This document shows, in pieces, positions 26,840 through 34,887 of a DNA stretch of 64,000 bases (the first letter of the stretch is position 1; the number at the start of each line of letters is the position of its first letter). The DNA is from Clostridiales bacterium UBA1390 (lineage in GTDB: Bacteria; Bacillota; Clostridia; Lachnospirales; Bianqueaceae): positions 24,079 through 88,078 of the forward strand of contig DBQQ01000046.1 of NCBI GenBank assembly GCA_002305315.1, written 5' to 3'. The translations under genes were made by a program, and so were the position numbers. Under the pieces are notes generated by a model. That model was not told where the DNA came from and did no database searches. It worked only from the letters and a program-made list of their open reading frames with translations.

Positions 26840-29800
26840 ATGTTGGAACTCAAAAATATCAAGAAGGATTATCCAGCCGGCGGTGAGACCGTGGCTGCCC
26901 TGAAGGGTATTGATCTGCAGTTTCGCCGCAGTGAATTTGTTTCTATTCTGGGCCCCTCTGGCTGCGGTAAGACTACGCTGCTCAATATCATCGGCGGATT
27001 GGATCAATATACCTCGGGAGATCTCATAATCAATGGAAAATCCACCAAAGATTTTAAGGACCGGGATTGGGATTCTTACCGCAATCACTCCATAGGGTTT
27101 GTCTTTCAAAGTTATAATCTGATTCCCCACCAGACTGTGTTACAGAACGTGGAATTGGCCCTGACACTTTCCGGCGTCTCCAAGGCAGAACGACGCAAGC
27201 GGGCCAAGGAAGCGCTGGAAAAAGTAGGACTTGGCAATCAGCTCAAGAAAAAACCCAGTGAAATGTCCGGCGGACAAATGCAGCGAGTTGCGATCGCCCG
27301 GGCCATCGTGAATAATCCGGATATCATTCTGGCAGACGAACCGACAGGGGCGCTGGATACCAAGACCAGCCTGCAGGTCATGGAGATCCTCAAAGAAATC
27401 TCCAAAGATCGTCTGATCATCATGGTAACGCACAATCCCGCCTTAGCCGTACAATACTCCACTCGTATCATCAAAATATTGGACGGCCAAATCACAGATG
27501 ATTCAGCTCCTCTGTCCCGCAAAGAGATCGAGCAAGAGCACGCCGCAGCGGAAGCACAGCGTCAAAAAGAGAAAAAGGTCAAAAAGCCTTCCATGTCCCT
27601 GGCCACCTCCTTTGGGCTCTCGCTGCGGAATCTGTTTCCCAAGAAGGGACGTACTGCTCTGACTTCCTTTGCCGGCAGTATTGGCATCATCGGGATTGCC
27701 CTGATATATGCCGTTTCTCAAGGGACGACCGCCTATATCGATACCATACAGGAAGATACTCTGTCCTCCTATCCCTTGACCCTGCAGACGCAAAGCATGG
27801 ACCTGGGCGCGCTGATGCAGGAGTTTATCGGATCGGCGCGCTCTGATCAGGAACACGACAAAGACGCTGTCTATCAAAAGCCTATGGTCTACGATCTGGT
27901 CAATGCCCTGAACTCGTCAGACAATATCGAAAACGACCTGCGTTCCTTTAAAGCCTACCTGGAAGATCGCATGTACGATACGTCTGCGGAAAATTCCCTG
28001 CGGAATGCCATCAGCGGTATACAATATACCTATGACACGGATCTTCTGGTCTATACAGAAAACGTGGATGGTACTATTCTTCGTTCCGATTCTCGGGAGC
28101 TGATGCAGGATCTGCTGCTGGAATACTTCGGCTTAGATATGTCTTCTATGTTAGGCCTCAGCGAAGAATACGGCATCACCAACAGTATGAGTTCTCTATC
28201 GAGCCTCTCTCCTGCTGCTAGCTCCATGATCCTCTGGCAGGAAATGCTGCCGGGTGAAGATGGCAAACTGGTCAGTCCGCTTCTGGAAAGCCAATACGAA
28301 GTTGTGTATGGTTCCTGGCCTACAGAATATAATGAAATCGTTTTGGTCCTCGACGAAAATAACGAAATCGATGATATGGCGCTATATGCCCTAGGCTTGA
28401 AATCTGAAGAAGAGATCGATGCCATCATGGAAGCCGCTATTCAACAGACAGAAATAGAAGTTTCTGACGAACAATGGTCTTACGAGGAAATCTGCGATAT
28501 GGGGTTCAAGACCATCCTGAATTCTGATTGTTATGCCCTTGATGAATCCACCGGACTCTATGTCGATCTTCGGGAAACCGATGCCGGTTTGAAATATCTC
28601 TATGATAATGGAATCTCCTTGAAAGTCTCCGGTATCATTCGCCCGCGCGAAGATACCGTCTCCACGATGCTCAGCGGTTCCATCGGCTATACCAGTGAAC
28701 TGACAGAATATCTCATCGAACAGGCTAAGGATGCGGATGCTGTAACGGCGCAGCTGAACGATCCCTCTACAGACATCTTCACTGGCCTGCCCTTCCGGGA
28801 GAGTACAGCTGATCTGAGCGATGCCCAGAAGGAAGCAGATTTTAGAAGTTACATCTCCGCTCTCGATGAAGCCGAAAAGGCACAGGCTTATGTGGATATT
28901 ATGAGCCTGCCTTCCCAAGAGGAAGTCGATGCCGCTGTGACTCAGACTCTTTCGGCTATGACGAGGGAAGATATGGAGAATGCACTGTATCAGAGTCTGA
29001 GCCAGCAGGCCGGTCTGCAAGAAGAAGAAATTCAAGAATACGTTTCTGCCATGAGCGATGAGGAATTGACCGAGCTTTTCACACAAATTGCTGAAGAACA
29101 ATTCCGTACTGAATATAAGACGCAGGTTCAGGCACAGATGGGCAGCATGAATACCCAACAGCTGGCCGCTGCTCTGGATGCTGCTATGGAAACGTATACA
29201 ACAACCCAGTGTGCTTCCTACTATGATGAGATTCTGCTCTTTTCCGATTCCAGCTACGAAGAAAACCTTCAGAAACTCGGATATGTGGATCTTGAAGAGC
29301 CCGCTTCCATCAATCTATACGCCTCCTCTTTTGAAAACAAAGATGTCATTGAGCAAGCGATCGCTGATTACAACGAGGCTGTGACAGATCTGGAGCAGAT
29401 TCAGTACACGGACTATGTAGGATTGATGATGTCTTCTGTGACTTCGATCATCAATGCGATCACCTACGTGCTAATTGCTTTTGTTGCGGTTTCTCTGATT
29501 GTTTCTTCCATTATGATTGGCGTCATTACGCTGATTTCTGTTCAGGAACGTACTAAAGAAATCGGTATCCTTCGTGCTATCGGGGCGTCGAAGCGCAATG
29601 TTTCTTCCATGTTCAACGCAGAAACCCTCATCATTGGATTCACCTCTGGCGCATTAGGTGTTCTTCTCACCCATCTGCTATGCATTCCTGTGAACATGAT
29701 TCTGCATCACTTTACCGGCATCAGCGCGCTGAACGCTTATCTTCCTCCCTCTGTTGCGGTGGTTCTCATTTTCATCAGTATGGCGCTGACACTTTTTTCC

Positions 29801-29863
29801 GGCATTATCCCCTCTCGCAGCGCTGCCAAGAAAGATCCTGTTGTCGCGCTGCGTACCGAATAA
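26840..29863 (+). CDS. Fused ABC exporter, ATPase plus FtsX-type permease (MacB-like)
   Basis: 1007 aa from the ATG at 26840, chosen because AAAGGA lies 10 nt upstream and the protein then begins as ABC ATPases do (MLELKNIKKDYPAGGE); the open frame runs 75 codons further upstream without such support. N-terminal ATPase at about 1-225: Walker A GPSGCGKTT, signature [14 protein letters not shown], Walker [13 protein letters not shown]. Then a transmembrane helix near 275, an extracytoplasmic acidic domain of about 560 residues, and three C-terminal helices of the FtsX domain (QERTKEIGILRAIGASKRNV). This fits lipoprotein, peptide or antimicrobial handling rather than nutrient import. No partner gene is adjacent. 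Confidence 0.9.
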   Translation: MLELKNIKKDYPAGGETVAALKGIDLQFRRSEFVSILGPSGCGKTTLLNIIGGLDQYTSGDLIINGKSTKDFKDRDWDSYRNHSIGFVFQSYNLIPHQTVLQNVELALTLSGVSKAERRKRAKEALEKVGLGNQLKKKPSEMSGGQMQRVAIARAIVNNPDIILADEPTGALDTKTSLQVMEILKEISKDRLIIMVTHNPALAVQYSTRIIKILDGQITDDSAPLSRKEIEQEHAAAEAQRQKEKKVKKPSMSLATSFGLSLRNLFPKKGRTALTSFAGSIGIIGIALIYAVSQGTTAYIDTIQEDTLSSYPLTLQTQSMDLGALMQEFIGSARSDQEHDKDAVYQKPMVYDLVNALNSSDNIENDLRSFKAYLEDRMYDTSAENSLRNAISGIQYTYDTDLLVYTENVDGTILRSDSRELMQDLLLEYFGLDMSSMLGLSEEYGITNSMSSLSSLSPAASSMILWQEMLPGEDGKLVSPLLESQYEVVYGSWPTEYNEIVLVLDENNEIDDMALYALGLKSEEEIDAIMEAAIQQTEIEVSDEQWSYEEICDMGFKTILNSDCYALDESTGLYVDLRETDAGLKYLYDNGISLKVSGIIRPREDTVSTMLSGSIGYTSELTEYLIEQAKDADAVTAQLNDPSTDIFTGLPFRESTADLSDAQKEADFRSYISALDEAEKAQAYVDIMSLPSQEEVDAAVTQTLSAMTREDMENALYQSLSQQAGLQEEEIQEYVSAMSDEELTELFTQIAEEQFRTEYKTQVQAQMGSMNTQQLAAALDAAMETYTTTQCASYYDEILLFSDSSYEENLQKLGYVDLEEPASINLYASSFENKDVIEQAIADYNEAVTDLEQIQYTDYVGLMMSSVTSIINAITYVLIAFVAVSLIVSSIMIGVITLISVQERTKEIGILRAIGASKRNVSSMFNAETLIIGFTSGALGVLLTHLLCIPVNMILHHFTGISALNAYLPPSVAVVLIFISMALTLFSGIIPSRSAAKKDPVVALRTE

Positions 29864-29892
29864 TATTTCATATCTGCATTGATTCTCACCAT

Positions 29893-29932
29893 AAGAAACC
29901 GGGTAAGAGATCCTCTCTTCCCGGTTTCTTTG
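29893..29932 (+). terminator. Terminator after ABC exporter
   Basis: AAGAAACCGGG/CCCGGTTTCTT stem (29893-29903 with 29920-29930) continued by inner AAGAGA/TCTCTT. It ends 25 bp before the repeat array and shields it from read-through. Confidence 0.8.
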
Positions 29933-29954
29933 TGATGGATGCTGATTCGCACAG

Positions 29955-30712
29955 GTATACGCTGTCGGGCCCTGCCTGAGCTCCTGGATTTTTGCGTATA
30001 CTGTATACGCTACAGAACAGAAGCCTGCTCGAGTTCCTGGATTTTTGCGTATACGCTGCTGGGCATTGGCCTGCCTGGGATCCCGGAATTTTGCGTATAC
30101 GCTGCTGGGCAGAGCCTTGCCCGGCTCCTGGATTTTGTGTATACGCTGCTGGGCAGGGCCCTGCCTGGGCTCCGGGATTTTTGCGTATACTGTATACGCT
30201 ACAGAACAGAAGCCTCCCCGAGCTCCTGGATTTTTGCGTATACTGTATACGCTGCAAAACAGAAGCCTGCTCGAGTTCCTGGATTTTTGCGTATACGCTA
30301 CAGAACAGAAGCATGCTCGAGTTCCTGGATTTTTGCGTACACAGCTGGGCAGGGGCCTGCCTGGGATCCCGGATTTTCGCCTATACTGTATACGCTGCAA
30401 AACAGAAGCCTGCTCGAGTTCCTGAATTTTGCGTATACGCTACAGAACAGAAGCCTCCCCAAGTTCCTGGATTTTGCGTATACGCTGCCGGACAGAAACC
30501 TGCCTGGATCCCTGGATTTTGCGTATACGCTGCAGAACAGAAACCTGCTCGAGTTCCTGGATTTTGCGTATACGCTGCCGGGCAGAAACCTGCCTGGATC
30601 CCTGGATTTTGCGTATACGCTACAGAACAGAAGCCTGCTCGAGTTCCTGGATTTTTGCGTATACAGCTGGGCAGGGCCCTGCCTGAGCTTCTGGATTTTC
30701 GCGTATACGCTG
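29955..30712. repeat. Tandem array of about 16 diverged 44-53 bp palindromic units
   Basis: Non-coding stretch between two facing terminators. Units begin near 29955, 29996, 30049, 30095, 30139, 30185, 30238, 30291, 30337, 30381, 30433, 30478, 30523, 30568, 30613 and 30659, with a partial one at 30703. Common frame: GTATACGCT, a variable middle, then TCCTGGATTTTTGC. Type A units have ACAGAACAGAAGCCTGCTCGAG; type B have a GGGCAG/CTGCC middle with GGATCC or GAGCTC. The junction GCGTATACGC is a perfect palindrome at nine boundaries; three have GCGTATACTGTATACGC. Several frames on both strands stay open because the unit has few stop triplets and a 45-bp period in places, but no ribosome site or family is visible, so I do not call a gene. 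Confidence 0.95.
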
Positions 30713-30778
30713 CCGAACACAGACTTGCTGATGACTCCAACAAACTCCAAGCATCTGTCTAATAGATTTTAAGTAACT

Positions 30779-30816
30779 AAAAAACCCGCCTAGATATTCA
30801 CTATCTAAGCGGGTTT
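30779..30816 (-). terminator. Terminator of the tRNA-Pro pair
   Basis: Minus strand stem AACCCGCTTAGATA/TATCTAGGCGGGTT (one G-U-type mismatch) and TTTTTT tail, just after the second tRNA. It stops transcription before the repeat array from this side. Confidence 0.85.
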
Positions 30817-30822
30817 CGTGCG

Positions 30823-30897
30823 TCGGAATGACAGGACTTGAACCTGCGGCCTCTTGGTCCCGAACCAAGCGCTCATACCAAACTGAGCTACATTCCG
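30823..30897 (-). tRNA. tRNA-Pro (anticodon CGG)
   Basis: 75 nt on the minus strand, acceptor CGGAATG/CATTCCG with discriminator A, anticodon stem CTTGG/CCAAG around TTCGGGA giving CGG, and T arm GCAGGTTCAAGTCCTG. C1:G72, as in bacterial tRNA-Pro. CCA is not encoded. Only 5 nt separate it from the upstream tRNA. Confidence 0.95.
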
Positions 30898-30902
30898 AAA
30901 TG

Positions 30903-30976
30903 TCTGGGTGACAGGAGTTGAACCTGCGGCCTCTTGAACCCCATTCAAGCGCTCTACCAAACTGAGCTACACCCAG
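30903..30976 (-). tRNA. tRNA-Pro (anticodon GGG)
   Basis: 74 nt on the minus strand, acceptor CTGGGTG/CACCCAG with discriminator A, anticodon stem CTTGA/TCAAG around ATGGGGT giving GGG. Its D and T arms are nearly identical to those of the neighbouring tRNA-Pro(CGG), suggesting a duplicated pair. It is transcribed first, then the CGG tRNA, then the terminator. Confidence 0.95.
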
Positions 30977-31071
30977 ATTCTCTCGCAAGCGTCATTTATT
31001 ATACCATGCTCTTTATGCCGAGTCAATACTTTTATGAAAAAAAAACGTATATTCTCGCATAAAACTACGAA

Positions 31072-31100
31072 GGGCCTGATCGCATGATGCGAACAGGCCC
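31072..31100 (-). terminator. Possible terminator after DUF308 gene
   Basis: GGGCCTG/CAGGCCC stem with inner CGCAT/ATGCG. The following T-rich tail on the minus strand is broken (TTCGTAGTTTT), so efficiency is uncertain. Confidence 0.5.
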
Positions 31101-31123
31101 CTTTATATTAAAGCTTCTCCTTT

Positions 31124-31660
31124 TCATGGACGCATGAAACGACCTGAAAAGAGCGCGTTGATGATAAAACCAATCCCTTGAAACACCAGCAAAATCCCAC
31201 ACAGCGTTGTGACCGCGATGATGCCTGCTACAGGGTTCATAAAGGATATAAAGCCGACGACAGTCATCAAAAGACCTGTCGCAGTCATCCAACACCAACC
31301 ACGCACTCCAAAGTTCCGTAATTCAAAAGAATGTACAAATCGGCTTAATCCTGAAAAGATCAGCCACATCCCTAAGATGAAAGGCAGCGTCAGCGCTGTG
31401 AATACCTGATTCAGCAAAATGAATAGCGAGAGAATAATGCTCAGGATACCATCTACCAGGAACCAACCCGCGCCAAATAAGAAACGATTTCCTTTTGCGA
31501 AAATCACAATATCCACAATACCCGATAACAGGACAACCACGCCTAGAAAGACCGAAATCGTGCTAAGCGCGATATCCGGATTACCTAGGCAAATACAGCC
31601 TGCTATGATCAGAAGTATCCCTATGATCGCCCATAACACTCTCGAAACCGTATGTTTCAT
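31124..31660 (-). CDS. DUF308 (HdeD-like) membrane protein
   Basis: 178-aa integral membrane protein with about six short hydrophobic helices arranged as repeats (GILLIIAGCICLGNPDIALSTI; GILSIILSLFILLNQVFTALTL; GLLMTVVGFISFMNPVAGIIAV). The pattern of a helix followed by a NP-containing loop is typical of DUF308/HdeD. Some relatives are linked to acid stress; its role here is unproven. It follows hsp20 by 54 bp, so it may be under the same heat-shock operator, although a GC-rich hairpin lies in the gap. Confidence 0.88.
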   Translation of the reverse strand: MKHTVSRVLWAIIGILLIIAGCICLGNPDIALSTISVFLGVVVLLSGIVDIVIFAKGNRFLFGAGWFLVDGILSIILSLFILLNQVFTALTLPFILGMWLIFSGLSRFVHSFELRNFGVRGWCWMTATGLLMTVVGFISFMNPVAGIIAVTTLCGILLVFQGIGFIINALFSGRFMRP

Positions 31661-31714
31661 AACAAGACCTCCTTATTGAATAGAAAGGAGGGCGCTGCTG
31701 GCGGCGCCTGCCTT

Positions 31715-32158
31715 TTATTCAATCGAAATATACTTCTTAGTTTCTGTCGCAGATACGTCCTTCTTCGGAATAGAAAGCTTCAAAATGCCATCTTCAAACT
31801 TGGCAGCGATATCCTGTTCCGTCACGTTGTCTCCCACGTAAAAGCTTCTGCTGCAGGATCCGCTGTAACGCTCCTGACGGATGTATTTACTATTCTTCTC
31901 ATCCTCCTTCTTCTCCATACCCTTCGACGCAGAGATTGTCAGATATCCATCCTCCAATTCTACCTGAATCTCTTCTTTCTTAAATCCAGGCAAGTCCACG
32001 TCCAGCTCATAGCTATTTTCTGTTTCTCTCACATCTGTACGCATCAGATTCTTTGCATGCTTGCCATACAGCGGATTTTTCTTTCCAAAAAACTCATTTT
32101 CAAATGGGAAGTCAAACCAATCATCCAGTAAACTCTCTCTAAAAATACTTGGTAACAT
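31715..32158 (-). CDS. Hsp20/alpha-crystallin small heat-shock protein
   Basis: ATP-independent chaperone that holds unfolding proteins, 147 aa. N-terminal PSIFRESLLDDWFDFPF, then the alpha-crystallin domain at about 40-135 (RTDVRETENSYELDVDLPGFKKEEI, GYLTISASK, SFYVGDNVTEQDIAAKFEDGILKLSIPK) and the C-terminal IS-I-type tail. A CIRCE element overlaps its promoter, so HrcA control is expected. DUF308 gene downstream. Confidence 0.97.
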   Translation of the reverse strand: MLPSIFRESLLDDWFDFPFENEFFGKKNPLYGKHAKNLMRTDVRETENSYELDVDLPGFKKEEIQVELEDGYLTISASKGMEKKEDEKNSKYIRQERYSGSCSRSFYVGDNVTEQDIAAKFEDGILKLSIPKKDVSATETKKYISIE

Positions 32159-32235
32159 AAGTCATTCCTCCATTCAATATCTTTCGGAGATGCTCTCCGG
32201 ACTCCGGGATCTATCTATTCCCTTCATCTGCTACC

Positions 32236-32263
32236 ATTATACACCAATTGTTAGCACTGTCAA
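32236..32263 (-). promoter_or_regulatory. hsp20 promoter
   Basis: Minus strand TTGACA (32258-32263), 16 bp, TATAAT (32236-32241). The -35 lies inside the CIRCE operator. Confidence 0.85.
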
Positions 32264-32277
32264 GAGGCGAGTGCTAA
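32251..32277. promoter_or_regulatory. CIRCE operator (HrcA binding site)
   Basis: TTAGCACTG, 9 nt, GAGTGCTAA: one mismatch from the consensus TTAGCACTC-N9-GAGTGCTAA. It covers the -35 of the hsp20 promoter, the expected position for repression by HrcA. No hrcA gene is in the window. Confidence 0.95.
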
Positions 32278-32333
32278 TATTCATAATTATTTAACAATTT
32301 TAAAATCTCCTTCAAAAAGGCTGTCTTCTCCAT

Positions 32334-32376
32334 AAAAAAGAGCTTATGAAAAAACAGGAATCTGCTTTTCATAAGC
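32334..32376 (-). terminator. Terminator of the serine hydrolase gene
   Basis: Minus strand stem GCTTATGAAAA/TTTTCATAAGC with CTTTTTTAT tail. Confidence 0.85.
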
Positions 32377-32391
32377 CCTTTTCTACATGTT

Positions 32392-33861
32392 TTATTCAAA
32401 ATCCTCTCCCATCGTAGGATCCAAATACCCTGTCACACAGGCATCCATACCTGTCAGGAGAGAATCCCCATAGGTTCTGCTGGACAGCGTCACCGTACCG
32501 TCCTCTGTAAAATGCAGCTGCAGCTGCAAAGAACCCAGGTTCTGATCGATCACATAAACTCGAATGAATAGAGTCTCCTCATCCGTCCAAGCCCCGGAAG
32601 CCAGACATTCCAGCGAAGGCTCCGGAAAGATCTGATGCTCATTATGTCCAAATCCAAAGCGAATCTCATGACTTCCCGTCTCTGTCACATACTCCAATGT
32701 CCCGTAATTGGGTCCGAAACCCACGGAAAGCTCCTTATATATAGAAGGATTATCATCCATTCGGAAACGTCGTCCCCCTACCTGTCTGGCGATCGGACTG
32801 TCCGTATTTCCTTCTACATGCCTTACGCGCAATGCGGCCAGCTTCTCGTACAGACATGCCGCGTCCTCGGCATCTTCTGGAATCGAATCATCCTGCAGCT
32901 CCTTATAGATCGTATCCCAAAACGCCTGGAAAATCAGATCGACTCCTCCTGGATTATCCATCACATCCGCCGTTGTCACCAACACCAGATTCTCCTGGGG
33001 CAGACAGATGGCCAGCTGGCCGCCCATTCCAAACATGCAGAACCCATTGTGATCCGTGCGCCAGAACTGATATCCATAGCCAAACGCTCCGTGACCCGGC
33101 TGCGCAAAATGTGTATCAATCTGTTTGGAAGTTGCCAATCGCATATAGTCCTTCGGAACCAGCTGAAATCCATACCAATTGCCCTGCTGCATACATAAGA
33201 GAGCAAACTTAGCCAGGTCATGCGCCGTACAGAGAAGTCCTGATCCCCCATGCGATACACTGCCGATCTTCTGACAGTACGCATTATCCGAGAATCCCAT
33301 CTTGCTCAAAGCTTTCATGCGCAGATACTCCAACAGCGGCATGCGCGTACAACGCTCTACCAACGCTGAAAGAACCACGGAAGCACCCGTATCATAATTG
33401 AATACAGTACCCGGGCGATGAGACGGCGTGACATTAAAGAACGCCTTCAGAAGATCTGGATGCGGCACAATCTGTGTCGCTGTCCGCGTATGCACTGTGC
33501 TCATCCGCAATAAATCGCGTATCGTCATCTGCTCTGTATATGGATGTGGCTGCTTGATGACCTTATCCGGGAAATACGTGATCACAGGATCATCCAGGCG
33601 CACATATCCATCATATGCCAGAAGACCAATCGCCACTCCTACGAAACTTTTCGTCACAGAATACATACGCTGCAGACTCTCGGCCGTATAGGGCGCCCAG
33701 TACCCTTCACAGGCAATCGCGCCGTGCCGAACCAGTACAAAACTGTGCATGCAAAGCCTGCTCTCATCCAACTTCTCTAAAAATCGCAGAATCGAACCGG
33801 AGGAAATCCCCATATGTTCCGGAGGAAATGTAGACAAGGGAAAATGTTCTTGGCTGGACAA
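32392..33861 (-). CDS. Serine hydrolase, beta-lactamase/penicillin-binding family (class C-like)
   Basis: 489 aa. The longest frame starts at 33978 but would overlap the VanZ gene and has no ribosome site there; the TTG at 33861, 8 nt after AGAAAGAAGG, is preferred. Beta-lactamase/AmpC-fold features: nucleophile Ser68 and Lys71 in MYSVTKS, FNYDTGAS in the position of the YxN motif, and GGSGLLCTAHDLAKF. The last 150 residues are a separate beta domain. No signal peptide is visible with either start. Probably an esterase or amidase-like hydrolase; true beta-lactamase activity is not implied. Follows the VanZ gene by 34 bp. Confidence 0.85.
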   Translation of the reverse strand: MSSQEHFPLSTFPPEHMGISSGSILRFLEKLDESRLCMHSFVLVRHGAIACEGYWAPYTAESLQRMYSVTKSFVGVAIGLLAYDGYVRLDDPVITYFPDKVIKQPHPYTEQMTIRDLLRMSTVHTRTATQIVPHPDLLKAFFNVTPSHRPGTVFNYDTGASVVLSALVERCTRMPLLEYLRMKALSKMGFSDNAYCQKIGSVSHGGSGLLCTAHDLAKFALLCMQQGNWYGFQLVPKDYMRLATSKQIDTHFAQPGHGAFGYGYQFWRTDHNGFCMFGMGGQLAICLPQENLVLVTTADVMDNPGGVDLIFQAFWDTIYKELQDDSIPEDAEDAACLYEKLAALRVRHVEGNTDSPIARQVGGRRFRMDDNPSIYKELSVGFGPNYGTLEYVTETGSHEIRFGFGHNEHQIFPEPSLECLASGAWTDEETLFIRVYVIDQNLGSLQLQLHFTEDGTVTLSSRTYGDSLLTGMDACVTGYLDPTMGEDFE

Positions 33862-33895
33862 CGCTGATACCTTCTTTCTTGTATATTTTACTCGA

Positions 33896-34360
33896 TCATG
33901 TATGAATGTGCATACGCCGCTGTGCCGTAGCGCGAAGCAGACGGAACAACCCGTATCCCAGCATGGATCCCAGGACATTGAGAATCACATCATCTATATC
34001 CATTTCTCCCAGGCCGGTGTAAAACTGCGCTAATTCAATGCCCGCGGTCAAGAGCAGAGAAAACAAGAAGATCCGTATATACCCCAGTGATTTCTCCAAA
34101 ATAATCGGCAGCAGAAAACCAAATGGCATCAACAAAAAGATATTCCCGAAAATATTCAGAAACCAATAGCGGAAGGAAAACTCATGATAAACAAAATAGT
34201 ATTCAAAAAACATGCGAATACTTCGGAAAGGAACCAAATTATATTCCCGGAACGTACTCTCCCTAGATTCCATCAGAAACAAGAAATACAATAAAAACGC
34301 CAGATAGATACAGAAACAAACTCGGGCCGCGAGCACAGTCCGGCGATGGATCTTGGTCAT
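33896..34360 (-). CDS. VanZ family membrane protein
   Basis: 154-aa membrane protein with about four helices. Typical VanZ residues: N-terminal helix, EYNLVPFRSI near 40, NIFGNIFLLMPFGFLLP near 75, and ELAQFYTGLGEMDIDDVILNVLGSMLGY near 115. The ATG at 34360 is used because AGGAGG is 6 nt upstream; the frame extends 31 codons further without such support. VanZ homologues are associated with low-level glycopeptide resistance, but chromosomal copies like this mostly have no known role. Confidence 0.9.
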   Translation of the reverse strand: MTKIHRRTVLAARVCFCIYLAFLLYFLFLMESRESTFREYNLVPFRSIRMFFEYYFVYHEFSFRYWFLNIFGNIFLLMPFGFLLPIILEKSLGYIRIFLFSLLLTAGIELAQFYTGLGEMDIDDVILNVLGSMLGYGLFRLLRATAQRRMHIHT

Positions 34361-34483
34361 ATACAACCTCCTCAATCGGACCCATGCCGATAGAATAAAC
34401 ATATTGTACCCCAGATTCTCTTGACATGCAAGAGGCAACCTACGAAAAAGCAAAAGAAATTACAGAATTGGTATAAAAGGGGG

Positions 34484-34512
34484 TTGACAATCCTCATACT
34501 CTGGGCTATGAT
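34484..34512 (+). promoter_or_regulatory. acpP promoter
   Basis: TTGACA, 17 bp, TATGAT, giving a leader of about 80 nt. I see no FapR-type operator. Confidence 0.8.
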
Positions 34513-34597
34513 AATGCATGCATCGAAGGGTAAGTATGAAAAACCGCTTGCCTAGGCCTATTATCGATTTGCATGATCATCAAGGAGGAGAAAAAGA

Positions 34598-34822
34598 ATG
34601 GTTTTTGAGAAGGTTCAGGAAATTATCGCTGAGAAACTGGGAATGGATGAATCAGAGATTACGATGGATTCCAGCTTGGAAGACGATCTGGAGGTAGATT
34701 CTCTGGATATTGTGGATATCGTAACCGCTTTAGAAGATGAGTTTCAGATCGAGATCCCTCAGGAAGACCTGAAGGATATGGAAAAGGTTTCTGATCTGGT
34801 TTCTTATATCGAATCGAAGTAA
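34598..34822 (+). CDS. acpP: Acyl carrier protein
   Basis: Carries acyl chains on phosphopantetheine during fatty-acid synthesis. 74 aa, acidic, with the attachment serine in LEVDSLDIVDIV near residue 36 and helices typical of AcpP (MVFEKVQEIIAEKLGMDESEI). AAGGAGGAG lies before the ATG. It stands alone with its own promoter and terminator; no fab genes are in the window, so it is either the main ACP located apart or a second ACP. Confidence 0.95.
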   Translation: MVFEKVQEIIAEKLGMDESEITMDSSLEDDLEVDSLDIVDIVTALEDEFQIEIPQEDLKDMEKVSDLVSYIESK

Positions 34823-34850
34823 TTTGAGCCATTAAAACGTATTTATGCAA

Positions 34851-34887
34851 GAAGGATGCTGTTCCACGCAGCATCCTTCGTTTTTTA
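34851..34887 (+). terminator. acpP terminator
   Basis: GAAGGATGCTG/CAGCATCCTTC stem, 7-nt loop, then GTTTTTTAT. Its tail overlaps the last codon of the convergent TSCPD gene. Confidence 0.9.

Noticed and set aside
29955..30712. CRISPR array
   Set aside because: The whole unit repeats; there are no unique spacers and no cas genes in the window.
29886..30772. Long overlapping open frames on both strands within the repeat array, up to 277 codons
   Set aside because: They arise because the unit contains few stop triplets and a 45-bp period keeps frame. Several frames are open at once, none has a ribosome site or recognisable domain.
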